A stretch of DNA of 64,000 nt from Elysia chlorotica. Taxonomy: Eukaryota > Mollusca > Gastropoda > Plakobranchidae. Numbering within the stretch: the stretch's first letter is position 1; each line of letters opens with the position of its first letter. Position numbers and translations under genes: made by a program. Below the pieces are notes generated by a model. It saw only the letters and a list, made by a program, of their open reading frames with translations. It had not been told where the DNA came from and did no database searches. This document shows, in pieces, positions 42,126 to 48,014 of this stretch. The stretch is taken from positions 1,095,034 to 1,159,033 of the forward strand of contig RQTK01000001.1 in NCBI GenBank assembly GCA_003991915.1. Reading direction: 5' to 3'.

Positions 42126-44083
42126 AGAATCACTTTCCTACATGCAGTTGCATCCATATACTGTCATATACTGTTTATGACCAAATTGAAAATTAATATT
42201 ACCTGTAGTGAGTGAGACATGTATAGAGATTAAAAACAAAATGATCATCTAATTTTTAAGTGAAAAATAGCAAAATGATCACTAGAATGGCTTGTATGAA
42301 GCTTTTTTTTTTTTTTTTTTTAATTTCGACACTCCTAGTTTAAGCCTCAGCCTACTGTTGTCAGTTGTTTCGCATTTTGCAACAACATTTCAACTGACTG
42401 TTTGGACTAACAAGTTTTCCTCTTTCTGAGGAACTTAGGTTGGCAGCTCTGCATTTATAAAACAAAGCAAAAAAAAAAAGAGGGGGGGGGGGGGGAGGAG
42501 AAAAACAACCCCAACACCACATACACACACACACTGCTTTTAATATTATGAGTCTGTACACATTTTATGAGCAACTGCTAGCGATATATTAGCCTTGGAT
42601 GTTAGTTTTGACTTAACTTAAAATTAAGTTTCTATGCTGCAATTTAAAACCCTATAAATTTCATCTTTTCAGATTTGCTCAACTGTGTTATGTGATTTTA
42701 GAAGAAGATGCTCTTCCACCTAATGTATTTGCCAAAAACTTTCTGCCAAGCGTGTTGGCTCTCAGCTCTGACCCAGTGCCCAATGTCAGGCTCTCATTAT
42801 CGAAGGTTATGGCACAGCGCATAATGCCCTTGGGTAAGAAGCCTTACCAAAATTATACTCAATTTGACGCTTATGATCAGCTTGCACATATATCTCCCAA
42901 AGTTACACAGGAACAATTTAGCTGTAAACGGTCATCAGAGTTCATGGGCTTGTTATCAACAATTAGTACTGAACTCTAAGGGACATCGAAGTAAATTACT
43001 TGTAGTCAGAGACATCAAATGTCTGCATCTGAATCAAGTTATGGTACAGCCAGTAAGATATCCTGTAGGGTTGAGTTGAGTTGGTTTAACAGCCAACATC
43101 AACACTATATAGGCTATATTGTGGACGGGCCCCAAGACTTTGGTCTGACAATTTTATGTGCTGCCACACACGAGACAGGAATGGGATGCCATGACTCCTG
43201 TCTCGTCACATTAAACTGAAACCGGCCCAATCAGTAGGGAGCGAAATCGCCAGGGTTCGAATCTATAAGTATCTTCTGAATTCAAAATATGTTTTGGATT
43301 CCGAGACCTCGTCACCTGTGCCCTCTTCTTTTAAGTAACAATTATCTCAACATCCCTTAGGCGCACCATAGGGTGATTCCATCCCAAAGATTGGCAAGTC
43401 TGGGCGAAGACCACTGTATATATATATTTAAAAATTTTTTTTATAGATTATCATAGGGATTGTACAAAAGTCAACACAGAAAAATGCACAGAGGACACTG
43501 CTTAATGAAGACTCTGCATCAATCATAGTTTTGTCTTGTTTCAGATTATTTCACAACCCAGCAAAACCCTTATCATGAAGACCTTGTTCAAACCCAACAG
43601 AGGCTCCAGTCTGATGTTGATAAAGATGTTCGGTATTTTTCCTGCCAGCAACCAGAGACAGATATATCACATGATCATGACATGGTAATGCCTTACTCTA
43701 ATCATAATACATGTTTAGAATTCCATTGGAAGGCTACATCTTTTTCTCAACTTATACCTAGTTGTCTTTTGATGAAAATACTTGGAATATTTTGCATGGG
43801 CAGTGCAAATGCCTTTAAAGAAGCAAACGGCTTGTATTTAAACCTTCTGAAAAACTGTCTTAAGTCCCAATCTACTGTTAGCTTTAACAATACGTCAGTT
43901 GCCCAACCTCAGCCACAGTGCCAACACAAACTGCTTTGGACGTATCACTTTGTAAACTTTGTTTTTCTCAGTCAAATCCACACATGTTGCTCTAGTCTGT
44001 GATCATTTTTTTGTGCCACTATGTATGATCTGCGTATTACCTTTGGTGCTTTCTGATTTTTCCTCCCTCAGGTCCCTGTTTAA
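19989..44083 (+). CDS. PPP4R1: PPP4R1, serine/threonine-protein phosphatase 4 regulatory subunit 1 (whole gene, 20 coding exons)
   Basis: PPP4R1 is a HEAT-repeat regulatory subunit that binds the PP4 catalytic subunit and directs it to substrates; in vertebrates it is linked to HDAC3 and to IKK/NF-kB control. I joined 20 exons by GT-AG borders with consistent phase, giving 1,063 codons plus stop against about 950 residues in human. Residues about 30-330 are an N-terminal HEAT block (RKTSQAALLVLLEQEL, FHVRKVCAANFGEM, GVWGVRKACAECFM, SRWVRMSAFQQLGPFISTFA). Residues 330-730 form an acidic, Ser-rich linker containing the conserved FQYWRSPLPEV motif (about 565-575). Residues 735-1,045 are the C-terminal HEAT block (DPSRAQTVDGEITKHCAY, TLGRQNWHC, RRTLAFSIHELA, LKDLDEVRIGVLKHL, NWRFREELAEQ). 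The start ATG gives MADLEFYQDD, like the MADL start of vertebrate PPP4R1. Intron 6 hosts a microRNA cluster. The identification is firm; the last exon is the least certain part. Confidence 0.96.
20082..20126 (+). CDS. PPP4R1: PPP4R1 coding exon 2
   Basis: Acceptor TTTTTTTCAG, donor GTAAGT. Encodes the acidic N-terminus LEFYQDDSDENSED. Intron 2 after it (20,127-22,283) is 2.2 kb and holds a short CT microsatellite near 21,752-21,774 and no other gene that I can see. Confidence 0.92.
22284..22377 (+). CDS. PPP4R1: PPP4R1 coding exon 3
   Basis: Encodes DYGFDGGIGEVEDLTPLQRL and then EKYLDNDNIYN, aligning with the vertebrate segment DEMLTPLGRLDKYAASENIFNRQ. The acceptor is an AAG (CTCGTAAAG) after a T-rich tract, less common than CAG or TAG. 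The donor is GTGAGA. Confidence 0.93.
22602..22708 (+). CDS. PPP4R1: PPP4R1 coding exon 4
   Basis: Acceptor TTTTGTCAG, donor GTATTT. Encodes RQMLARGLLDTLRAVCESGD and NCMAVLDAMAKLSEDP, the first HEAT-repeat helices; the vertebrate counterpart is RQMVARSLLDTLREVC. Confidence 0.95.
23166..23308 (+). CDS. PPP4R1: PPP4R1 coding exon 5
   Basis: Acceptor TTTTGCAG, donor GTATGA. Encodes EPSVRSELMEQVPHVAVYCQ and then ENSESFTDAVPQYILPMVV and RYLNDSNSQ, nearly the same as vertebrate SELMEQVPHIALFCQEN and LPIVVRYL. Confidence 0.95.
23508..23654 (+). CDS. PPP4R1: PPP4R1 coding exon 6
   Basis: Acceptor AATGTAG, donor GTAAGT, both ends in phase 0. Encodes VRKTSQAALLVLLEQELVEK and downstream HEAT sequence ending YRSEAVA. 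The 5.9-kb intron after it hosts the miR-71/miR-2 cluster. Confidence 0.96.
23750..23811 (+). ncRNA. mir-71: mir-71 precursor hairpin
   Basis: The 5p arm at 23,756-23,778 begins TGAAAGACATGGGTAGTGAG, which is the miR-71 mature sequence as I know it from nematodes, insects and lophotrochozoans. The 3p arm (about 23,787-23,810, containing GCTACTCTGTCTTTTGC) pairs with it, with GAAAGACA and GTAG stems and a loop around 23,779-23,786. It lies 102 nt after the exon 6 donor on the sense strand of PPP4R1. miR-71 is a protostome microRNA, absent from vertebrates, that is typically linked to miR-2. Confidence 0.95.
24133..24226 (+). ncRNA. mir-2: mir-2 family precursor, copy 1
   Basis: The 3p mature arm at 24,188-24,210 begins TATCACAGCCAGCTTTGATG, the canonical miR-2 sequence. 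The 5p arm at about 24,149-24,168 (CATTAATGCTGGATGTTATA) pairs with it. The lower stem continues with TTGTC/GACAA and CAAC/GTTG. Confidence 0.95.
24320..24390 (+). ncRNA. mir-2: mir-2 family precursor, copy 2 (lophotrochozoan-type variant)
   Basis: The 3p mature arm at 24,360-24,382 begins TATCACAGCCTGCTTGGATC. The seed ATCACAG is kept but the 3' half differs from the other four copies. The 5p arm (about 24,324-24,348, containing GCGATGTGTG) pairs with it, and the outer stem is CTTAT/ATAAG. I associate this variant with lophotrochozoan miR-2 sets. Confidence 0.93.
24452..24537 (+). ncRNA. mir-2: mir-2 family precursor, copy 3
   Basis: The 3p mature arm at 24,504-24,526 begins TATCACAGCCAGCTTTGATG, identical to copy 1 over the mature region. 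The 5p arm at about 24,471-24,492 (CACATCAAAGTGTTGTGATT) pairs along most of its length. Confidence 0.94.
24636..24708 (+). ncRNA. mir-2: mir-2 family precursor, copy 4
   Basis: The 3p mature arm at 24,679-24,701 begins TATCACAGTCAGCTTTGATG: one C-to-T change just after the seed compared with copies 1 and 3. The 5p arm (about 24,643-24,667, containing GCCATCACAGTGGTTGTGAT) pairs with it, and AGCTT/GAGCTAAG closes the lower stem. Confidence 0.94.
24858..24932 (+). ncRNA. mir-2: mir-2 family precursor, copy 5
   Basis: The 3p mature arm begins at 24,901 with TATCACAGCCAGCTTTGATG and ends ACA, where copies 1, 3 and 4 end AGC. The 5p arm at about 24,866-24,889 (GCATCAAGGTTGCTGTGATG) pairs almost perfectly, and ACCCTG/CAGGGAT closes the base. 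This is the last hairpin I can recognise in the cluster. Confidence 0.95.
26901..26952. repeat. TACT microsatellite joined to a short hairpin
   Basis: Four TACT units (CTTACTTACTTACTTACTGC) lead into an imperfect inverted repeat: GCCCT at 26,922-26,926 and AGGGC at 26,944-26,948, with TGCC/GGCA inside. This combination looks like the end of a dispersed repeat rather than a gene. Confidence 0.5.
27487..27640 (+). repeat. tRNA-headed SINE fragment
   Basis: A tRNA-like head with A-box-like GGCTCAAGCCGCAGAGCG and B-box-like TAGTTCGAAACC is followed by CTACTGGTTGATTCAGTCAG. The latter matches the body of the fuller copies at 43,066-43,330 (read in reverse) and 28,862-29,116. It lies in PPP4R1 intron 6. 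Confidence 0.6.
28862..29116 (+). repeat. tRNA-headed SINE, near full length
   Basis: The head CTGGCTGAAGTGGTATAG ends in B-box-like GCGGTTCAAATC. The body contains CCTGTCTCGTGTAAGGCAGC, and the tail runs GTCCATAATATATAAAAG to GTTGGGCATTAAAGCAACTC. The same order is seen, reversed, at 43,066-43,330 and 6,868-7,078. Confidence 0.65.
29539..29643 (+). CDS. PPP4R1: PPP4R1 coding exon 7
   Basis: Acceptor TTTTGTAG, donor GTAATG, phase 0 at both ends. Encodes LMSKMAPLLGKDITDRHFLP and RFSEMCTDPLFHVRK; vertebrate counterpart IMCKMAPMVGKDITERLILP. Confidence 0.96.
30056..30121 (+). CDS. PPP4R1: PPP4R1 coding exon 8
   Basis: Acceptor TTCTCCAG, donor GTAAGA. Encodes VCAANFGEMASVVGVQNSED and ends in IL. 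HEAT repeat; the vertebrate equivalent is VCAANFGDICSVVGQQ. Confidence 0.95.
30293..30318 (+). repeat. SINE tail fragment
   Basis: TGTTGGACGTTTAATCAACT followed by CAAC matches the 3' tail of the SINE-like family in this window. Only the tail is recognisable. It lies in PPP4R1 intron 8. Confidence 0.45.
31302..32202 (+). mobile_element. Probable piggyBac-type element with internal deletion (degenerate transposase ends)
   Basis: The segment is bounded by TTAA at 31,302-31,305 and 32,199-32,202. Its ends resemble inverted repeats: TCCTATTTAAG after the left TTAA, and CCCTATTTACC read inward on the opposite strand at the right. Three GATGCGAC subterminal repeats lie at about 31,330-31,385. Inside are a broken start (MAFKFMQSLIDNPYLESLRH, then stop), an acidic stretch (NDDNSDESDIDLDFEP, about 31,651-31,698) and, in another frame, a Cys-rich end (CTTFCKGICFAKFHNF, stop) near 31,836-31,884. 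Acidic N-terminus, Cys-rich C-terminus and TTAA flanks are all piggyBac features. The catalytic middle is missing. It lies in PPP4R1 intron 8. Confidence 0.45.
32874..33158 (+). pseudogene. LINE reverse-transcriptase C-terminal fragment
   Basis: The 94-residue open frame contains RKLKYFGHLIRHNSLERHIL and ITRRWMVDIGDW, followed by GRMAQDKKLFRQIL. This is the conserved tail found after the reverse transcriptase domain in many invertebrate non-LTR elements (pattern LKYFGHxxR...RRWxDDIxxW...AxDRxxWR). No upstream reverse transcriptase core is visible, so it is a 5'-truncated relic in PPP4R1 intron 8, same strand as the host. Confidence 0.7.
33273..33431 (+). CDS. PPP4R1: PPP4R1 coding exon 9
   Basis: Acceptor TTCTACAG, donor GTAAGT, phase 0 at both ends. 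Encodes LPKFFFLCEDGVWGVRKACA, ECFMTVSCACSLEIRRNELA and NLFVNLLCDQSRW. Very close to vertebrate GVWGVRKACAECFMAVSCA. Confidence 0.97.
33776..33891 (+). CDS. PPP4R1: PPP4R1 coding exon 10
   Basis: Acceptor CAAATCAG, donor GTAATT. Encodes VRMSAFQQLGPFISTFADAD, the end of the N-terminal HEAT block, and runs into the linker. Ends in phase 2. Confidence 0.95.
35424..35478 (+). repeat. SINE 3' tail fragment
   Basis: CCCGTCCACAATATAGCCTA followed by TATAGTGCTGATGTTGGACG and TTAAACCAACTCAAC. It is the near-exact reverse of 43,076-43,128 and preserves the family tail. It sits in intron 10 next to a CT-rich stretch. Confidence 0.65.
35857..36974 (+). CDS. PPP4R1: PPP4R1 coding exon 11 (large linker exon)
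   Basis: At 1,118 nt this is by far the largest exon. Acceptor CTTACAG, donor GTAAGA. It encodes residues about 330-702, an acidic, Ser/Thr-rich, probably disordered linker between the HEAT blocks. The conserved island FNTFQYWRSPLPEV at 36,551-36,592 matches vertebrate YNSFHFWRTPLPEI and confirms orthology. Outside this island the sequence diverges from vertebrates, and it accounts for much of the extra length of this protein. Confidence 0.95.
38207..38292 (+). CDS. PPP4R1: PPP4R1 coding exon 12
   Basis: Acceptor TCTTGCAG, donor GTACTT. Encodes DMSGSSLSFMDDTSSLEFGM and then DDATLAQQQ, the end of the acidic linker. The phase matches exons 11 and 13. Confidence 0.9.
38543..38728 (+). CDS. PPP4R1: PPP4R1 coding exon 13
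   Basis: Acceptor TTTTCTAG, donor GTAAAG, phase 0. Encodes SIVPQPLLENYLGMVDPSRA, QTVDGEITKHCAYNLPAVAY and TLGRQNWHC, almost the same as the vertebrate start of the C-terminal HEAT block. Confidence 0.97.
39218..39379 (+). CDS. PPP4R1: PPP4R1 coding exon 14
   Basis: Acceptor TCTGTAAG, donor GTAAAG, phase 0. Encodes WKVRRTLAFSIHELALIVGE and FLKDLDEVRIGVLKHLAEIF. The WKVRRTLAFSIHELA and KDLDEVRIGVLKHL stretches are identical to vertebrate PPP4R1. Confidence 0.97.
40560..40660 (+). CDS. PPP4R1: PPP4R1 coding exon 15
   Basis: Acceptor TTTCCAG, donor GTGAGT. Encodes LLRPEVRLQYLAKTQEFMKT and DNNKNWRFREELA; vertebrate LQEFLVTDNSRNWRFRAELAEQ. Ends in phase 2. Confidence 0.96.
41084..41204 (+). CDS. 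PPP4R1: PPP4R1 coding exon 16
   Basis: Acceptor ATTTTCAG, donor GTAAGT. Encodes QLIQICCQFHCIDVVNHIEP, LAMAMLMDKVAQVRLVALRL, a HEAT repeat matching vertebrate PIALNLCADKVSSVRWISYKL. Confidence 0.95.
41804..41919 (+). CDS. PPP4R1: PPP4R1 coding exon 17
   Basis: Acceptor TTTCCTAG, donor GTGAGT. Encodes VSAVLKKTCEDGEKQLLASV and CNKIIERFATDYRWLLRQ, the counterpart of LVSEMVKKL and ELVENFGRCPKWSGRQ in vertebrates. Confidence 0.94.
42048..42121. repeat. (CT)n microsatellite in PPP4R1 intron 17
   Basis: About 36 CT units after a poly(C) run. Confidence 0.98.
42673..42833 (+). CDS. PPP4R1: PPP4R1 coding exon 18
   Basis: Acceptor CTTTTCAG, donor GTAAGA. Encodes FAQLCYVILEEDALPPNVFA and FLPSVLALSSDPVPNVRLSL, matching vertebrate FVCQTVIEDDCLPMDQFAVH and LTLANDRVPNVRVLLAKTL. 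Confidence 0.95.
43066..43330 (-). repeat. tRNA-headed SINE, near full length
   Basis: Read on the minus strand it has a B-box-like GATTCGAACCCTGG, body TGATTGGGCCGGTTTCAG and CCTGTCTCGTGTGTGGCAGC, then GGGCCCGTCCACAATATAGC, and ends TTAAACCAACTCAACTCAAC. It is the best reference copy of the family in this window. It sits in PPP4R1 intron 18, antisense to the gene. Confidence 0.7.
43545..43684 (+). CDS. PPP4R1: PPP4R1 coding exon 19
   Basis: Acceptor TTGTTTCAG, donor ATG|GTAATG. Encodes DYFTTQQNPYHEDLVQTQQR, LQSDVDKDVRYFSCQQPETD and ISHDHDM; vertebrate DYFLASASCHQEAVEQTIMA, LQMDRDSDVKYFAS. The donor is mediocre. If not used, the frame stays open to a TGA at 44,000-44,002. Confidence 0.9.
44072..44083 (+). 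CDS. PPP4R1: PPP4R1 last coding exon (candidate, 4 codons with stop)
   Basis: A strong acceptor (TTTTTCCTCCCTCAG) at 44,057-44,071 joins in phase to exon 19 and gives Val-Pro-Val-stop (TAA at 44,081-44,083). Vertebrate PPP4R1 ends some 16-17 residues after the same point, so a short terminal exon is expected; its sequence is not conserved enough to prove this one. The 3' UTR would follow. Confidence 0.5.
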   Translation, partial: VPV

Positions 44084-45186
44084 AAATAGCTGAGCAATAC
44101 CCTCAGGTCTTCTCCAAGTACAGTGTAGCCGTAACTGTGATGACAAGCTGTAAATACAAAGTCCAACTCCTGTCTCAGTAGGAGTGCGACTCAATACAGG
44201 TGACTTCTGTCAAAGTGTCAACGGCAGTGTGCGTGGACTTCGTTAGATGGAAAAAAAGTGTCAAAACATGAATAAGGCCTTTAATTGAAAATGTTATTGT
44301 TTTTATGATCCATACTTCCATGGCAATGATTTCGTAATCAAGGCAGCCAAACAAAATCAAAAGCTTCTGAGCCCAAAATTTCAAGCAATTAATTCTTAAA
44401 AATCATGTGTGAGAACATTTTAGTTCATGAAGGGCGTTTGATAGGTAAGAGAAGCTGCCTTAATTAGTGGTCACTGAATTTTTATGCAAAGTTAATATCT
44501 TAAAGGTTGATATTTACCCATTCTGCAGGAGGCAGAAAACTTGGAAATCCACTAGTCATAATAATTTGGCTCTGATATTTATTTATTTAATCATCCCACC
44601 AACTCAACTAAAGGCCAAAATAGATTAACGGTGATCAAAGGTTTCCTTTAAAGAAGCTTACGTCAATAGAAATTAATTTATTTCCCCTTATTCCCATTTC
44701 TTTATATGGAGCAAAAAGCCATAATGTGACATTGATCACTCCTGTGAATATTGTGCTTTGTGGACTTTTAGGAAGTGCAAAGACTATATTGTCTTTAACA
44801 TTCTAGACAAATTTTATTCTAGATTACTCTCTTGAACCAACACGCTAGTTGGTTATAAAAACAATGAAGTCTTGGTGAAAATCAATTATTGCTAACAATA
44901 ACCAAAATGAAAACAAAGCACCTCTATTGTGCAAAATTAAATCTGTTGAAACAGGTAATTCTTTGCATATAAAAATATTTAAGTTTTGTGTTTGATATGT
45001 GTAGCAATGTATGTTGCTATGTGAAAAACCTATGATTATCAATACATGTATATGTTTTTCTCAAAGATTTATCTGTGATCATAGCATTACTGGTACAATT
45101 AAGGTGCCTTATTTTCAATTATAACAAGATGTAAATTTGGGTAATAGCCCTGAAGCTCTAACACAAGAGCTATTTATGTGGGCCCA

Positions 45187-45192
45187 AATAAA
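45187..45192 (+). terminator. Candidate poly(A) signal AATAAA (+)
   Basis: An AATAAA hexamer 1.1 kb after the proposed PPP4R1 stop. AT-rich context makes a chance match possible; the stronger context is the signal at 48,009. Confidence 0.25.
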
Positions 45193-47976
45193 TATGTACA
45201 GCACTTGTTCAGATATTAATGGTCCTACAGGACAATCAATTGTCTTACTTTTGACTTTATGAAAATGATCTTATTATTCACCCAAGATTCTTCAGCGAGG
45301 TGAGGTTTAAATATCGCAAATATACCAAATTCTTGGATATTTCCTCTGCGTACCATTATCTTATTGGGAGATAACCATTAACAGTCTAAAAACAATGACT
45401 ATGCTGTAAATTCCAAACATGTCTAAGCATATGCAAATGGCAGCAGAACATGTTTCATTTTGTTGTAATGTGCGAAGAGAAAGCTAGCATTGTGTATAAT
45501 TCGCAGCATTAATTGCGAACATAACTCCTTCATCCATCCCAGCTAGCCCCTGACAATATGCAACTATCTATTTTTAGTGGCTTCATTTTGGAGCTCATTG
45601 GATTTTGGTCAACGGATAACAGCTTGCAACGCCAAGCTGACAACTTGTGCATTGCAACACTTAGACAAAATTTGGCCTGTGTCATATTTTTCTGACTCAT
45701 TCAAAACTTCAAAACACTAGAACGCCTCTATAAGTATTGACTCAAGTAGTATATTTAGTCTCAGATAGTCATAAAGGGTCACAACAAAAATGATTTTTGA
45801 AATAAGCCTAGTTGCTGAAATATTTGAAAATTCAGCCATGGGTGTTACCACTAGGCATGCTTTGACCCAGCTGGTCAAGCCACTCTCTAGCCTCGCGAAG
45901 AGCGGTCGCTCATTGACCTTCTTAGTATCACATACTTTGGTTGGCAACCCATAACTTTGTCGTCTGTGAATGTTGACCCACTATTGGCCTAGCTTTGTGA
46001 TTGCTGACCCTTATGGTGATGGTGCACAGGAGGCGCTAGTGTGAACCTACATGCAAATTGTTGTTGATATATTCCACTAACAATTTTATCATTAATTTAT
46101 GTTGTAAGTTAATTAGATTAAGTAGTGGTTATCATTTGCTTAAATTAGCATGCTTCAAATATGCTTCTCCCATTTCTCTCAAATAATGAATGATAATATC
46201 AGCAGCCTCAAAAGAAAACTTTCCCCGTAAATGCCTTGACCTTGCAAAAACTACTTCTATAATTTTCTCTGTAAAATGATTGGCCTCACTATGCAATGCA
46301 CCCCCCCTCCTCCTTCCCAAACAGATTTTGATAGAATTTACTGTTTTTTCTTTTGTATGGGTATTACTATTTATATTTCTAATCTTAAAAATTTTCCCCT
46401 CTTCATATATAGTGTCATGAAAATTAGATAACGATGCTCACCATGGGATACATGTATTGGCATATTATTCAGAATTGATTTTATCCTTATTTTGTTTGAA
46501 GTGTCAGATCTTTTTATTAGTTCCAATATAGTTTAGTAATTATTGCCATACAACTTCCTATCACAGAAATTGTAATTAATCTGATTATCAAGTCCTGGAT
46601 ATTCTGTTCTATACCATTTATCAGGGACCACTAATCAATCACTGCTCAAACGCTTATCAGCATTACTCACTCAGGGATGAAGATCCCGATTTTACTTAGC
46701 CAGTTACCATTTAAAAAATGAAGCATATTGTTGAAGAGGCTGTTTTAATATTTAGACGTTGTGGTACGCATGCCACATGATACTTTAATTATGAGTGGCA
46801 TATATTATCTGGGTAATTAAACGACCACAAATTAAATGGGGAGCGAATTCCGTAAAACTGAAGGAAAAAAAGGGAACCCAGTGTGTAAAGTCATGTAAGC
46901 GTTAATTGGATAGTGAGATTACGGGGTAATTTTTGCATGATAAATTTTAACTGATGATTTACAGAATAACTGAATACTAGATCAGAAGTGTGAGACATGT
47001 TGGCTAATTCCGGCTAGTGCTATTGCAAAGGATAACACACAATCTTATTAGAAATAATCTTGTATCAGTGTAAGAAGGCTGTCTTACAGTTACAAACACT
47101 TCTACTTTTAAACACCTTAAAGTGTTTCAGAGCAGGAAAAGGATTGTGCACATGGTTTTGGAGTAGTTTTTTCTCTCACCTTACTAAAGTAGAAAAAGAC
47201 ACTTCAATATATAGTTAAGTTTAAGTTTACAAGAAGCTAATTTTCATTTCTTCATGGACTTCAGGTTTTCTTCTTTTTTTTCGAGATGTTTTTTAGTCTC
47301 CGAATAGTGGAATGTGTTTGCTTTTTTTTTAAAGGAGTTAAATTGATCAGCATAACAAGCCAATGTGGAAAACTGAATGATCCTCAGAATTTTATAATTG
47401 GTTGCCATTTTTACTTGATCCAATATGATTATTGATTTCCAATTAAAAGATTTTATCTTGTGATTGAAAAATATACGTATAAGTATAACACATACCTTGC
47501 ACTACCTTCTTTCAATGTAATTATTCGTTGGGGAACAGTGGTGAAAATATTTCTATTGTCTTTCATTTTTTAATGTTTAAAAACTTGCCAGATGTTTTGA
47601 GTAACATTTTTTTCCTTGGACAAACTTATTGAATCAACTCAGATGAGCCAACAAAGCCAATTTGATTCACTGACATGTAGTTTTTTTTTTGTTTTTTTTT
47701 TAACTGGAATTATTTATTTTCCAAACATGTAAAAAGACAAAACTATGCATTTCTTACTAAAGAGTCCTTTTTTTACTTAGACAATTTTAAAAATATATTT
47801 GGATATTGATATTCCATGTGTGTATGTGTGTTTGATATGATTATGAAAGAAATTTTAAGATTATCGGTGAAGCTTGACATCAGTTCCTGAAGAACACATT
47901 CTACTGCTTTAAATAATTAATATGCATATTTAAAGCTGGTATTTTAAATGCTTGTATTCCCCCTTTTTGTGGCTTA

Positions 47977-47982
47977 TTTATT
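47977..47982 (-). terminator. Candidate poly(A) signal AATAAA (-)
   Basis: TTTATT on the + strand reads AATAAA on the minus strand. If used by the convergent ESRP transcript it would overlap the PPP4R1 3' end by tens of bases. Low confidence because such hexamers are common in this AT-rich interval. Confidence 0.2.
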
Positions 47983-48008
47983 GAAAAAAAATAATGAAAT
48001 TTGATGAC

Positions 48009-48014
48009 AATAAA
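48009..48014 (+). terminator. Candidate distal poly(A) signal of PPP4R1
   Basis: AATAAA followed about 20-40 nt later by a T/GT-rich tract (TTGTATCTATTTTATCCTTG), the usual downstream element. It would give a 3' UTR of about 3.9 kb from the stop at 44,083. Confidence 0.4.
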
